Shown: positions 48,878 to 57,967, numbered from the stretch's first letter. The stretch is DNA of 64,000 nt from Hymenobacter piscis (GCF_018760735.1 NZ_JAHHZN010000005.1:124001-188000); one strand, 5' to 3'. Program-made: numbers and translations. The notes: generated from the sequence alone by a model not told the origin.

Positions 48878-49944
48878 TCCTGCTCGACGGGTCCGCTGGA
48901 AATTCCGCGCGCCTCCGCCAGCAGCCCCAGCAAATCGGTGGCAATGTGTTCCCAGGGCTGATTCAGGTTGATGTTGACCACGCGCACGGGGTGGCCGCCG
49001 AGGGTGTAGCGCAGGTCCACGGCCTGGGCGGCGGCGGGGTAGAGCAGAATGCCTTCGAGGCGCTGGCCGGGTTGCAGGGGCTGGTTCTGGAGGTAGGCGT
49101 AGAGCTGGTAGAGGTGGGGCGAGATGAGCCGGGCCTGGTCGTGGTGGCGCTTGAGGGCCGCGGCGTAGTACTTGGTGTCGAGGATGATTTTGCGCGCCGG
49201 ACTTTCCAGGCTCGTGTCGGTTATCATGGCCGGCAGCAGGGCCAGGGCTTCGGCGGTTTCGGCCTCGGCCTGCCAGGCAATGGTTTCCGAGGCCACCCGG
49301 AACTGCTGCTGCTCGAGGCGGTAGAAGTTGCGCACGAACTGCTCAAACAGCCGGGCCATCAGCGGCTCGTCGCGCCTAAAGTCGCGGAAGCGGGCGGGGC
49401 CGGCCGCGTCGGGGGCGGGCAGGGCGCTGCGGTACACCAGCCCGCACACGTTGAGCAGAAAACCGCCCAGCCCTGCCGGCCGCTCCCGCCGGCCCCGGCG
49501 CAGGGTGGCGGCCGTGAGCGGCAGGGCCTCTACGGTCGCCGGAAACCGCCGCAGCTCCGCCCGAATCTGCCGCCGCAGCTCCGGTGGCACCGCCCGGTTT
49601 CGGCTGAGCAGCTGCAGGGTGCCGCGCAGCAGCCCCGCCAGGGGGGAAGCGGGCGTCAGCTCATCGAAGGCGCACACGGCCCGTCCCCGGGGCAGCAGCT
49701 GGCGGCGCAGGGTGGGCGTGAGCAGCACCCGCCCCCGCAGTTCCGGCAGCTCCGCGGTGCGCTCGGCGTAGCGCAGCGGCAGGCCCTGGTGGCGCAGGCG
49801 GGCGGTGCCGCGCAGCAGCACGTGGGCCAGCAGCGCCAGGGGCCGCTCAAATTCCGCCCCGCTCACCGCCTCCAGCTCCTCCGCCTCCGGCAACCGGTTC
49901 CAGGCGTAGCAGAGCAGGTAGTACAGGTTCTGGATGGGAATCAT
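48874..49944 (-). CDS. mcrC: McrC family 5-methylcytosine restriction subunit
   Basis: A 356-residue McrC-family protein, the nuclease partner of McrB in type IV restriction of modified DNA. The start MIPIQNLYYLLCYAWNRL is the family hallmark, and the PD-(D/E)xK core is visible as MITDTSLESP followed by KIILDTKYY near residues 258-270. It is encoded after mcrB on the same strand, but the two genes are separated by 353 bases of palindromic repeat instead of overlapping. Confidence 0.9.
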   Translation of the reverse strand: MIPIQNLYYLLCYAWNRLPEAEELEAVSGAEFERPLALLAHVLLRGTARLRHQGLPLRYAERTAELPELRGRVLLTPTLRRQLLPRGRAVCAFDELTPASPLAGLLRGTLQLLSRNRAVPPELRRQIRAELRRFPATVEALPLTAATLRRGRRERPAGLGGFLLNVCGLVYRSALPAPDAAGPARFRDFRRDEPLMARLFEQFVRNFYRLEQQQFRVASETIAWQAEAETAEALALLPAMITDTSLESPARKIILDTKYYAAALKRHHDQARLISPHLYQLYAYLQNQPLQPGQRLEGILLYPAAAQAVDLRYTLGGHPVRVVNINLNQPWEHIATDLLGLLAEARGISSGPVEQE

Positions 49945-49960
49945 GGGCGGGGTGGGTTTT

Positions 49961-50285
49961 TAGTTGTCAGTTGTTGGTTGTCCGTTGTCAGTTGTTGGTT
50001 GTCCGTTGTCAGGTACCGGTTGCTCAATCTTCACAAAAGCAACGCGGCGGAGTGGCCGCGTAGCGGCCTTGGGTTTGTAGTTCAGTAGTTGGATAAAGCG
50101 GAAGCGCCGCGTAGCGGTGCCCGAATCACCGGGCGTTTCGTGCACCGCTATGCGGCGCTGGAAACAAGCTTCTGATTCTCTACAAACCCAAGGCCGCTAC
50201 GCGGCCACTCCGCCGCGTTGCCTTTGTGAAGATTGAGCAACCGGCGCCTGACAACGGACAACCAACAACCAACAACTGACAACTA
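49961..50285. repeat. Nested palindrome between mcrB and mcrC
   Basis: Outer arms 49961-50080 and 50180-50285: the outer half is GTTGTCA/GTTGTCC words (AGTTGTCAGTTGTTGGTTGT), the inner half a single-copy-like block containing GGTTGCTCAATCTTCACAAA and GCCGCGTAGCGGCC. Inside lies another hairpin, 50103-50120 with 50142-50159 (GCGCCGCGTAGCGGTGC). Almost the entire 353-base gap is foldable; no gene is present. Confidence 0.9.
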
Positions 50286-50297
50286 AAGGCCAACTAC

Positions 50298-51626
50298 TTA
50301 CAAACCCGCCAGCAGCTTCTTTTTCTGCTGGGCGGCTTTGGCGGGCTGGTCGAGCCAATAGTCGTCGAGCAGCGGGGCAACTTCCTGCTCCAGAATCAAC
50401 CGCAGCCATTCCCGGGCCTGGGCGGGTGCGGCGGGCGGGTGGCAGAAGTAGCTGTGACCGAGGCAGAAGTCGGGGCCCAGGTCGGGGTCGTCGGTGATGG
50501 TGCGGTTGAGGTCCGTGAGGCGGGTGGTGAGCTGGTCGATGACGGCAGCCGGCACCCCCTGGGCTGTCAGCAGGGCCCGCAGCGGCTCTCCAAATTCGGG
50601 GTGCAGATTTACGAAGGCGAAGCGGCGGCGCAGGGCGTAATCGAGCGGGGCCAGGCTGCGGTCGGCCAGGTTCATGGTCCCGATGACAAACACGTTTTCG
50701 GGCACGAAGAAGGGCGGGCTGCCGGCCGGGGCGTAGGGCAGGCGCAGGCCGTGGGCGGGGCCGCGCTTGTCGGCTTCGAGCAGCACCAGCAGCTCCCCGA
50801 AAATGCGGGCCACGTGGCCCCGGTTCAGCTCGTCAATCAGCAGAAAATACGGGTGGCCGGGGTCCTGGGCGGCGCGCTGGCAGAAGTTCACCAGAATCCC
50901 GTTCTGGAGGCGGAACGCGCCATCCTGATCGGGCCGGAAACCCTGCACAAAATCCTCGTAGCTGTAGCTGGGGTGAAACTGCACCAGCTCGATGCGGGCC
51001 GCGTCGGTGGCGCCCAGCGCCAGCCAGGCCAGCCGCCGGGCCAGAAACGTTTTGCCCGTGCCCGGCGGCCCCTGCAACAGCAGGTTGCGCCGCCGCTGCA
51101 GCGCCGCCCGCGCCGCCGCCAGCTCATCATCCGACAAAAACAGCTCCGCCCGCGCCATTTCCAGGGTGTAAGGCTGCGGGGCGGGCCGCTGGTAAGCCGC
51201 TCTCGGCTCCTGGGCCGCCGTAGTTTCATCAGGAGTTTCGGGTGGCTCAGGGGCGGGCTGGTTACGGCGCTTACTGGCCGTGGCTTCGCGCACCGTGCCG
51301 GTATACAGCTCCTCCATCTGCTCCTGAGCGGCCACGTCGCCATTCAGCAAAGGCGAGTTTTCGAGGGTGGGGCGCTTGGTGGCAATGGTGAAATCCAGCG
51401 CCTCCAGCGCTTGGTTGGTGGGCGCCCCGGCCCGCAGCGGCCACTTCGCCGCCGCTTCCCCGGTGGCCAGCCGGTAAGCCAGCTGCGCGACTTGGCGCGG
51501 GGCGTAGCGCCGGCCCCGGTACACGAGGTCGTAGACCGTGCTCAGCGGCATCTGCGGCCCGGCCTCATCGAGCTGGCGCAGTGCCTCCAGCACCAGTTCC
51601 CGGGTTAGCTGCGGCGGATCGGTCAT
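50298..51626 (-). CDS. mcrB: McrB-type AAA+ GTPase, type IV restriction
   Basis: A 442-residue McrB-family protein. Residues 5-60 (TRELVLEALRQLDEAG, YDLVYRGRRYAPRQV) resemble the head domain found at the N-terminus of ScoMcrA-type restriction enzymes. The AAA+ domain has Walker A GPPGTGKTFLA, Walker B YFLLIDELNRGH and the McrB signature segment GTMNLADRSLAPLDYALRRRF, in which MNLADRS corresponds to the GTPase-specific MNTADRS motif. Start MTDPPQ (51624-51626) is chosen; upstream frame lies in repeat DNA. Confidence 0.9.
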   Translation of the reverse strand: MTDPPQLTRELVLEALRQLDEAGPQMPLSTVYDLVYRGRRYAPRQVAQLAYRLATGEAAAKWPLRAGAPTNQALEALDFTIATKRPTLENSPLLNGDVAAQEQMEELYTGTVREATASKRRNQPAPEPPETPDETTAAQEPRAAYQRPAPQPYTLEMARAELFLSDDELAAARAALQRRRNLLLQGPPGTGKTFLARRLAWLALGATDAARIELVQFHPSYSYEDFVQGFRPDQDGAFRLQNGILVNFCQRAAQDPGHPYFLLIDELNRGHVARIFGELLVLLEADKRGPAHGLRLPYAPAGSPPFFVPENVFVIGTMNLADRSLAPLDYALRRRFAFVNLHPEFGEPLRALLTAQGVPAAVIDQLTTRLTDLNRTITDDPDLGPDFCLGHSYFCHPPAAPAQAREWLRLILEQEVAPLLDDYWLDQPAKAAQQKKKLLAGL

Positions 51627-51840
51627 GGATTGTTGAATGGGTGGATTGGTGAATGGGTGAACGGTTGAATGATTGGACAGTTGAGAAAGGACCGTCATGC
51701 TGAGCGCAGCGAAGAATCTCGCGGGCGGACGTTGCTAAACTAGCCAGATGTCAGGAATTACTTTGGCACGCGAGATTCTTCGCTGCGCTCAGAATGACGG
51801 TCCTTTCTCACCATTCACCCATTCACTCATTCACCATCAC
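51627..51840. repeat. Composite palindrome: GTGAATG words around a GTCATGCTGAGC hairpin
   Basis: Outer words GGTGAATGGGTGAACGG (51640-51670) and CACCATTCACCCATTCACTC (51809-51828) flank a 42-base hairpin (51682-51723 with 51769-51810, one mismatch) that carries GAGAAAGGACCGTCATGC. The right outer arm runs into the last codons of the sigma-54 regulator gene. No gene in the gap. Confidence 0.9.
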
Positions 51841-53925
51841 CGTGCGCCGGATGCCGAGTTTTTTCATGCGGGCTTCCAGGGTTTTGGGGTTGATGTCGAG
51901 GAGCAGGGCCGCGCCGTGGGGGCCGCTGACGCGGCCGCCGGTGCGGTGCAGGGCCGCCAGAATGTGGGCGCGCTCCTGCTCGCGCAGGGTTTTGAGCGGG
52001 CCGCCGGTTTCGGGCAGGGCGGGAGCTGCTACTGCGGTGCCGGCCGCAAAGCCCTGAAACTCCAGAAACGGGCCCTGACTCACAATCACGGCTTGCTCTA
52101 CCACGTGTTCCAGCTCGCGCACGTTGCCGGGCCAGCCGTACTGCTGCAGGGCGCGCAAATCCCGCTCGCGCAGCCCCCGCACGGGCTTGCCCATCTGCTT
52201 GGTGAAGCGTTCCAGGAAGTGGCGCATGAGTGGCTCCACGTCCTCGGGCCGCTCACGCAGGGCCGGCAGCCGAATCGGGAACACATTGAGGCGGTAGTAC
52301 AGGTCGGCCCGGAAGCGCCCGGCGGCTACCTCTTCCTCCAGCACCCGGTTGGTGGCCGCAATGACCCGTACATCCGACTGAATAACCCGGCGGCCCCCGA
52401 TGCGCTCAAACTCCTTTTCCTGGAGCACCCGCAGCAGCTTGGCCTGCAAATCCAGGGGCAGCTCGCCCACTTCGTCGAGGAAAATTGTGCCCTTGTCCGC
52501 CAGCTCGAACTTGCCGATGCGCCGGTCGTGAGCCCCGGTAAAGGCACCCTTCTCGTGGCCGAACAGCTCGCTTTCGATGAGCTGGGCGGGCAAGGCGGCG
52601 CAGTTGAGCTTGATGAGGGCTCGTTCGTGGCGGGGCGAGAGGTGGTGCAGGGCCCGGGCCACCAGTTCCTTACCGGTGCCGGTTTCGCCCGTAATGAGCA
52701 CGGTGGTATCGGTGGGGGCCACCTGGGCCAGGCGGGTCTGCACCTGCTGCATGCGGGCGCTGCCGCCCACAAAATCGTCGAGGCGGGCGGCGGCGCTGGT
52801 GTTGATTTCGTCGATGAGGTAGGTGCGCTCCCGCTCCAGCTGGGTGCGCAGGGCCTCAATCTGCTCGAAGGCCAGCACGTTCTGCACGGCCAGCCGAATC
52901 TGGGGCACCAGGTTCTGCATCAGCTCCAGGTGCTCCTCAGTAAATGCCTGGGGCTGGTGGCTGGCCAGAATGAGGGCCGCGGCGGGCTCCGTGGTATTCT
53001 CCAGCGGGGCGCACAGCAACGACTGGGTGCCGCGCTGCTCCCGGATGTAGTGCAACAGGGCGTGCTGCCGGGCCAGGGCCTCAAAATCGGGGCCTACGTA
53101 CACGCCGGGCCGCGAAAACAGCTCAGCCAGGGCCGGCTGGGAATCCTGGTGGTGAGGCAAATCGTCGTAGCGGTTGTTGGCCAGGGCGGCGAAGGTGCCG
53201 TCGGGCTGCTTGTTGAACTCGGCCAGGGCGCGGGCTTCCGTAGCTGAGGCCCGGGCCCGCACCCCGAAATAGTCGCAGGGCACCACCCGGTTGATTTCGG
53301 TGGCAATGGTGCGAAACAGCTCGTCGCGCTCCTTGATGCTGAGCAGGGCGTTGTTGAGGGCCAGCTGCATGGTTTTTTCCTGCTCGCGGCGGGCAATGTC
53401 CTCGAAGGCCAGCGTGTTCGTGACGGCCACCGCCACTAGGCTGCCAATCTTTTCGAGCAGGTCCGCGTCCTGGGCCGACAGCTCGGGCCGTCGCCGCGCC
53501 ACCATGCTCAGAATCCCGATCAGGTGGCCGCCCGTGCGCAGGGGCACCATGGTCAGGTAGCGCATGCCGCTGGCCAGCAAGGCCTGAAACGGCCGGAAGT
53601 CGGGGTACTCCGTCAGCAGCTCTGCCAGGTCGAGCTGCTGGAGCCGGGGCGCCCGCAGAAACTTCTCGACGGGCGTATTCTCGATGCTGCTGCGGCCCTC
53701 CGACTGGGCCAGATCGGCGGAGGAGAGCAGCAATTCGCCCAGGTAGTCGCGCAGGAATACGCGGCGGTACTGGTGCTCGGCGTCGAGGGAGAGGATGGTG
53801 ATGGCGTCGAAGGGGAAAATCAGCCGCAGCTTCTCGGTTACGCTCCGGAACAGATCCTCCTTGTTACGGGTGGTGGCAATGGCCTCGTTGAGGTAGAGCA
53901 GCAGGGAGTCGTCCTGATCGGGCAT
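51823..53925 (-). CDS. Sigma-54-dependent transcriptional activator with two GAF domains
   Basis: A 700-residue regulator: two GAF sensor domains (about 20-175 and 200-350), an AAA+ sigma-54-interaction domain (about 385-620) with Walker A GETGTGKE, the sigma-54 contact loop GAFTGA, Walker [14 protein letters not shown] and the arginine-finger region [10 protein letters not shown], and a C-terminal helix-turn-helix (about 655-695, [19 protein letters not shown]). It is divergent from the tolC-emrA-emrB cluster, which it probably controls. The signal is unknown. Its final codons GTG AAT GAG TGA belong to the adjoining repeat. Confidence 0.92.
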   Translation of the reverse strand: MPDQDDSLLLYLNEAIATTRNKEDLFRSVTEKLRLIFPFDAITILSLDAEHQYRRVFLRDYLGELLLSSADLAQSEGRSSIENTPVEKFLRAPRLQQLDLAELLTEYPDFRPFQALLASGMRYLTMVPLRTGGHLIGILSMVARRRPELSAQDADLLEKIGSLVAVAVTNTLAFEDIARREQEKTMQLALNNALLSIKERDELFRTIATEINRVVPCDYFGVRARASATEARALAEFNKQPDGTFAALANNRYDDLPHHQDSQPALAELFSRPGVYVGPDFEALARQHALLHYIREQRGTQSLLCAPLENTTEPAAALILASHQPQAFTEEHLELMQNLVPQIRLAVQNVLAFEQIEALRTQLERERTYLIDEINTSAAARLDDFVGGSARMQQVQTRLAQVAPTDTTVLITGETGTGKELVARALHHLSPRHERALIKLNCAALPAQLIESELFGHEKGAFTGAHDRRIGKFELADKGTIFLDEVGELPLDLQAKLLRVLQEKEFERIGGRRVIQSDVRVIAATNRVLEEEVAAGRFRADLYYRLNVFPIRLPALRERPEDVEPLMRHFLERFTKQMGKPVRGLRERDLRALQQYGWPGNVRELEHVVEQAVIVSQGPFLEFQGFAAGTAVAAPALPETGGPLKTLREQERAHILAALHRTGGRVSGPHGAALLLDINPKTLEARMKKLGIRRTVMVNE

Positions 53926-54098
53926 GGCAACGCAAAGTGATTTTTGCTCAAATGTCAGGAATTAAAATCAGTAATTCCTTATATAGCAGGAATATTATCG
54001 AATATATGGTGTTTCTACTATTTGGCTTGTGGAAATAATAAACATCTATTAGAGGCTGGAAAAGCACTTTTGGAGCTTCATTAAAATGAATTTAACGG

Positions 54099-54115
54099 GT
54101 TGGCACACGTTTCGG
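54099..54115 (+). promoter_or_regulatory. Candidate sigma-54 -24/-12 promoter upstream of the TolC gene
   Basis: GTTGGCACACGTTTCGG at 54099-54115 matches the -24 element TTGGCAC fully and has 5 bases before TTCGG where TTGC is expected; the -12 match is imperfect. It lies 33 bases before the ATG at 54149 and faces away from the sigma-54 activator gene. The rest of the gap (53926-54148) is AT-rich with no gene. Confidence 0.45.
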
Positions 54116-54148
54116 TAAAAGGCGGGCACTACCACGTCACTTCTGAGT

Positions 54149-55474
54149 ATGTATTTCCGACCAACTTTCGCCTTGCCGCTCGTTGCCCTGGGGCTGCTGA
54201 GTGCCGGTGCCGCCCGCGCCCAACAGGGCCCGGTGCTGTCCGATTCGCTGACCCTGGACGGCACCGTGCGCTCGGTGCTGGAGGCTAACCCGGCCATTAC
54301 CACCCTGGAAGAGGAAGTAAACGCGGCCACCAGCCGCGTAACCCAGAGCCGGGGCGGGTTTCTGCCCCAGGTAACGGGCACGGCCACCTACACCCGCATC
54401 GACCCGGTGGTGCAAGTACAGCTTTCCCCCGACGCGCCGGGTTTCCAGCTGGCGCCCAATAACAACTACGACGCCCACATCACGGTGCAGTACGGGTTGC
54501 TCGACTTCGGCAAGCGCGACGCCACCTACAACCTGGCCGAAAGCCGCCGCCTCGCGGCCACCGACCAGATCAACGTAACCCGCCGCGACCTGGCCTACTC
54601 GGCTGCCCAGAGCTACTACAACATCCTGTTCGTGCGGGAAAGCATCAGGGTGCAGGACGCCCAGATTGCCTCCCTGCAGCAGCACCAGCGCGAAATGGAA
54701 AAGCGCGTGGAAGGCGGCGTGAGCACCCGCTTCGACGTGACCACGACCCAGGTGCGCATCACCCAGGCCCAGAACGCGCGCATTGACCTGGTAAATCAGC
54801 TGCGCAACCAGCAGGTGCAGCTGGCCCGCCTGCTCCACAAGCCCGAGTACGTGCACGTGCCCGTGCGTGGTACGCTGACGTATCAGCCCCAGGCCGTGGA
54901 TGTGAATGCGGCCCTGGCCCGCGGGATTGAGAACCGGCCCGAAGTGAAGCTGGCCCGCGACGCCGAGCAGACCGCCAACCTCAACCTCAAACTCATTGAG
55001 CGCAGCAACCTGCCCGTGCTGGGCGTGGGCGCGCAGGTGGGCGGCAAAAACGGCTACCTGCCCAACCTCGACAAGTTCCGGCCGAACTCGGTGGGCGTGG
55101 TGCAGTTCTCGGTACCCATCTACGACGGCAACAAGAACAAGAACCAGCGGGTAGAAGCCGCCGCCAACATTCGCGGGGCCCAGTCGCGCATCCAGGACAC
55201 CCAGGAGCAGATCCGGGCCGATGTGCGCCAGGCCGCCAACAACCTGGAGGCCAGCTCGGCCCGCTACGACAACTCCCTGGTGCAGATTGCACAGGCCACC
55301 GACGCCCTCACCCGCGCCCAGGCCCGCTACCGCTACGGCGTGGGCAACAACCTCGACGTGCTCGACGCCGAAACCCAGCTCCTGCAGGCCCGCCTGGCCC
55401 GCCTGCAGGCCATCTATAACTACACCCTCGGCCAGTACCAGCTCAAGCGCGCCACCGGGGAAGTGATATGGTGA
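54149..55474 (+). CDS. TolC-family outer-membrane efflux protein
   Basis: A 441-residue outer-membrane channel subunit with signal peptide (MYFRPTFALPLVALGLLSAG, cleaved near AARA) and the internally duplicated coiled-coil pattern of the TolC/OEP family (SLTLDGTVRSVLEANP, SRVTQSRGGFLPQVTG, then YRYGVGNNLDVLDAETQLLQ). It provides the exit duct for the EmrA/EmrB proteins encoded downstream. Its stop codon is part of a GATATGGTGA-type repeat word. Confidence 0.93.
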   Translation: MYFRPTFALPLVALGLLSAGAARAQQGPVLSDSLTLDGTVRSVLEANPAITTLEEEVNAATSRVTQSRGGFLPQVTGTATYTRIDPVVQVQLSPDAPGFQLAPNNNYDAHITVQYGLLDFGKRDATYNLAESRRLAATDQINVTRRDLAYSAAQSYYNILFVRESIRVQDAQIASLQQHQREMEKRVEGGVSTRFDVTTTQVRITQAQNARIDLVNQLRNQQVQLARLLHKPEYVHVPVRGTLTYQPQAVDVNAALARGIENRPEVKLARDAEQTANLNLKLIERSNLPVLGVGAQVGGKNGYLPNLDKFRPNSVGVVQFSVPIYDGNKNKNQRVEAAANIRGAQSRIQDTQEQIRADVRQAANNLEASSARYDNSLVQIAQATDALTRAQARYRYGVGNNLDVLDAETQLLQARLARLQAIYNYTLGQYQLKRATGEVIW

Positions 55475-55686
55475 TATAGTGAAATGGTGAGTTGATGTTT
55501 GAGCGGCGCAAGCGGCGCAGTTAGCTGAAAGACCAATTAACTGCGCGATTAGTAGTCAGACAAGCCAACACCCGCTCGTCCATACGCTACTTCAACTCCG
55601 CGTTTTCATCTTCATCCTGCGCCATTCGCGCCTCCCGCGCCATCAGAACGTCAACTCACTATTTCGCCATCTCACCATTTCACCTC
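55461..55686. repeat. GGTGAAAT-word inverted repeat, TolC-UspA gap
   Basis: Left arm about 55461-55500 (GTGATATAGTGAAATGGTGA), right arm about 55646-55686 (CAACTCACTATTTCGCCATC), with an inner GCGGCGCAAGCGGCGCAG / CTGCGCG pair. It starts inside the TolC stop codon and ends at the next start codon. Confidence 0.85.
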
Positions 55687-55687
55687 C

Positions 55688-56116
55688 ATGACCATCCTGT
55701 GTCCGATTGATTTTTCCGCTGCGACGGAGGCGCTGGTCACCTACGCGGCGGCGCTGGCGGCCGGGACGGGGGCGGAGTTGCGGCTGCTGCACGTGCTGGA
55801 ACCGGAGCTGGCCCTCAGCGCCGCCCTGGCATTGCCCGACGTGTACGTGGCCCGGCAGCTGGCTTTGCACCGCGAAACGGCGTTGCAGGCCGGCGCGGTC
55901 GTCAGCACGGCCGTTACCTGCGGCGACGCGGCCCGCGAAATTGTACGCGAAGCCCGCCGGCATCCGGCCCACAGCATCGTTATCGGCGCGCACGGCCGCA
56001 CCGGCCTCACGCGCTTCCTGATGGGCAGCACCGCCGAAACCGTCGTGCGGACCGCCCCCTGCCCCACGCTGCTGGTGAAGCCCGGCTGCCCCCAAACTCT
56101 GCGCCCCACGGGGTAG
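55688..56116 (+). CDS. Universal stress protein (UspA family)
   Basis: A 142-residue cytoplasmic UspA-fold protein: MTILCPIDFSAATEALV at the start, and the ATP-binding GxxGxxxxxxxxxG(S/T) pattern IGAHGRTGLTRFLMGSTAE near residues 99-117. Such proteins bind nucleotides and accumulate under stress. Position inside an efflux cluster suggests co-regulation with export. ATG 55688 follows the repeat arm directly. Confidence 0.9.
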   Translation: MTILCPIDFSAATEALVTYAAALAAGTGAELRLLHVLEPELALSAALALPDVYVARQLALHRETALQAGAVVSTAVTCGDAAREIVREARRHPAHSIVIGAHGRTGLTRFLMGSTAETVVRTAPCPTLLVKPGCPQTLRPTG

Positions 56117-56306
56117 TGGTGAGATGGTGAGGTGGTGAAATAGTGAGTATGACGCTCAGTTCGTACCAACTATTCAGTGCCTCCCTCTCTGCTTCCCTCA
56201 ATAGATAACCCCATTCCTGTAACAGTCCATAGCCTGTTCGCGCCAATAGCGCATCGCGCACCGGTAGAACAGCAACTCACCATTTCACTAGCTCACCATT
56301 TCACCT
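56114..56306. repeat. GGTGAAAT-word inverted repeat, UspA-EmrA gap
   Basis: Left arm about 56114-56150 (GGTGAGATGGTGAGGTGG), right arm about 56272-56306 (CAACTCACCATTTCACTAGC). The UspA stop codon is at the arm start and the EmrA start codon directly follows the right arm. Confidence 0.85.
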
Positions 56307-56307
56307 C

Positions 56308-57411
56308 ATGGCAACTCCCGTTCAGCACGACCCGGCCGTAGCGCCCATCTCCTCCGACGCTTCCGAGCCGGTAGTTGAGGAGCAAGCAGGTAGCTCCAAA
56401 CGTCCCTTTATTCTCATTATTCTGGCCCTGATTCTGCTGGTAGGCGGCTACTACGGCTGGCAGCGCTACCAGTTCGGGCTGGCCCACGAGGAAACCGACG
56501 ACGCCCAGGTAGAGGGCGACGTGTACCCGATTCTGCCCCGCGTAACCGGCCCCGTGCTGGCAGTGAAGGTGGAAGACAACCAGCGCGTGAAGAAAGGCGA
56601 CGTGCTGGTGACCGTAGACCCCGCCGACTACCAGCAGCGCGTGAATGCCGCCGAAGCCGCCCTGGCCGCCGCCCAGGCCAACGTAGTGGCCGCCCGCGCT
56701 GGCGTGGGTACGGCCCAGGCCAACGTGGGCGCCGCCCGCTCCGCCATCGGGGTGAGTGATGCCAACCGCGCCCGCTTGCAGAAGGACCTCAAGCGCAGCG
56801 AATTCCTGCGCAAGGAGGACATCATCCCGCAGAGCGAGTACGACGCCGTGCAGGCCAACCTCAAATCCACCAGCGCCCAGCGCGCCACGGCCCAGCAGCA
56901 GGTGAGCGTGGCCCAGCAGCAGGTAGCCGCCGCCCGGCAGCAGGTAGCCGTGGCCGAAGCCGTGGTGAAACAGCGCCAGGCCGACCTCGACAACGCCAAG
57001 CTCCAGCTCAGCTACACCACCGTCACGGCGCCCGGCAACGGCATCGTGAGCAAGAAGAACGTGCAGCCCGGCCAGAACATCAGCCCCAACCAGCAGCTGA
57101 TGGGCCTGGTCGCCTCCGGCAACACCTGGATCATCGCCAACTTCAAGGAAACCCAGCTCGAAAACATGCGCGAAGGCCAGCCCGTGCGCATCGAAGTCGA
57201 TGCTTACCCCAACGAGGAGTTCGAGGGTAAAATCGAGTCGCTCTCCGCCGCCACCGGTGCCCGCTTCGCCCTGCTGCCCCCCGATAACGCCTCCGGCAAC
57301 TTCGTGAAGGTGGTGCAGCGCGTGCCCGTCAAAATCAGCCTCACCAAAACCGACCCCACCCACCCCCTGCGCGCCGGCATGAGCGTGAAGGCGACGGTTA
57401 AGGTGAAATAG
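56308..57411 (+). CDS. EmrA/HlyD-family membrane fusion protein
   Basis: A 367-residue periplasmic adaptor anchored by one membrane helix (about 30-50, PFILIILALILLVGGYYGW). It shows a biotinyl-lipoyl-like domain (TDDAQVEGDVYPILPRVTG, NQRVKKGDVLVTVDPADY), a long coiled-coil hairpin rich in Ala/Gln (90-220) and the beta-barrel return (TVTAPGNGIVSKKNVQPGQ). It links the EmrB transporter to the TolC channel. The last codons (GTG AAA TAG) lie inside the repeat arm. Confidence 0.93.
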   Translation: MATPVQHDPAVAPISSDASEPVVEEQAGSSKRPFILIILALILLVGGYYGWQRYQFGLAHEETDDAQVEGDVYPILPRVTGPVLAVKVEDNQRVKKGDVLVTVDPADYQQRVNAAEAALAAAQANVVAARAGVGTAQANVGAARSAIGVSDANRARLQKDLKRSEFLRKEDIIPQSEYDAVQANLKSTSAQRATAQQQVSVAQQQVAAARQQVAVAEAVVKQRQADLDNAKLQLSYTTVTAPGNGIVSKKNVQPGQNISPNQQLMGLVASGNTWIIANFKETQLENMREGQPVRIEVDAYPNEEFEGKIESLSAATGARFALLPPDNASGNFVKVVQRVPVKISLTKTDPTHPLRAGMSVKATVKVK

Positions 57412-57592
57412 TGAGGTGGCTCAAGGTGAAATGGTGAGATAGTGAAATGGTGAGTTGATGTTCAGGCGGCGCGAATTACGCGGCTTGCGCCAACGGCTCA
57501 CATCGGGTTGGACACGCCGTCAGCGCCGCCCGAACGTCAACTCACCATTTCACCATCTCACTATTTCACCCTGAGCCACCTCACTATTTCAC
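57402..57592. repeat. GGTGAAAT-word palindrome spanning two stop codons
   Basis: Left arm about 57402-57472, right arm about 57524-57592, complementary over roughly 62-70 bases with a handful of mismatches, mostly G-U compatible. The arms include the stop codons of both convergent genes: each ends GTG AAA TAG followed by TGAGGTGGCTCA. Confidence 0.92.
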
Positions 57593-57967
57593 TTTGGGCT
57601 TTGCTTTTTTGCGGGCGGTGGCCAGTACGGCCAGAATTTCGGTGTATTCCTGTTCTAAGCTCTGCAGCCGGCTTTTAGGCAGGATACCAGCGTCGCCGAG
57701 CAGTTCGAGCCAGAACAGCATTTCGTCGGCCTCCTCCACGCAGATGCAGAGTTTGGCATACCACTCAGCGGGTGACCGGCCTCGGCAGGCGGCCCGAAAA
57801 TTGGCGGCTACGGAAGTGGCTGACCGCAACAATTGCTTCCCCAGCACAGCCGCTTCCCCGGAACGCGGCAGTTGCTGAAACAAGCGGATTACGCGCAACG
57901 AAGCCTCCTTGGTCCGGCCTCGATACAACTCATTGAAGGAACTGACTGCTGACGTTTCCTCACTCAT
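57584..57967 (-). CDS. Four-helix-bundle protein, 23S rRNA IVP-like
   Basis: A 127-residue helical protein of the same S23/four-helix-bundle family as 39274-39639. Blocks are SLRVIRLFQQLP, GKQLLRSATSVAANFRAACRGRS, WYAKLCICVEEADEMLFWLELL and a C-terminal helix EILAVLATARKKAK. It is antisense inside the efflux cluster, between emrA and emrB, bounded by the palindrome at 57402-57592 and by a further copy of its right arm at 58020-58054. The cluster would be continuous without it, which marks it as an insertion. Confidence 0.88.
   Translation of the reverse strand: MSEETSAVSSFNELYRGRTKEASLRVIRLFQQLPRSGEAAVLGKQLLRSATSVAANFRAACRGRSPAEWYAKLCICVEEADEMLFWLELLGDAGILPKSRLQSLEQEYTEILAVLATARKKAKPKVK

Noticed and set aside
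46851..48944. A 697-codon minus-strand open frame
   Set aside because: Antisense to the erythromycin-esterase fusion gene, no motifs, low-complexity composition.
48874..51626. A larger defence island around mcrBC
   Set aside because: Flanking genes are an Ere-fusion protein and a sigma-54 regulator; no further defence gene, integrase or tRNA border is visible.
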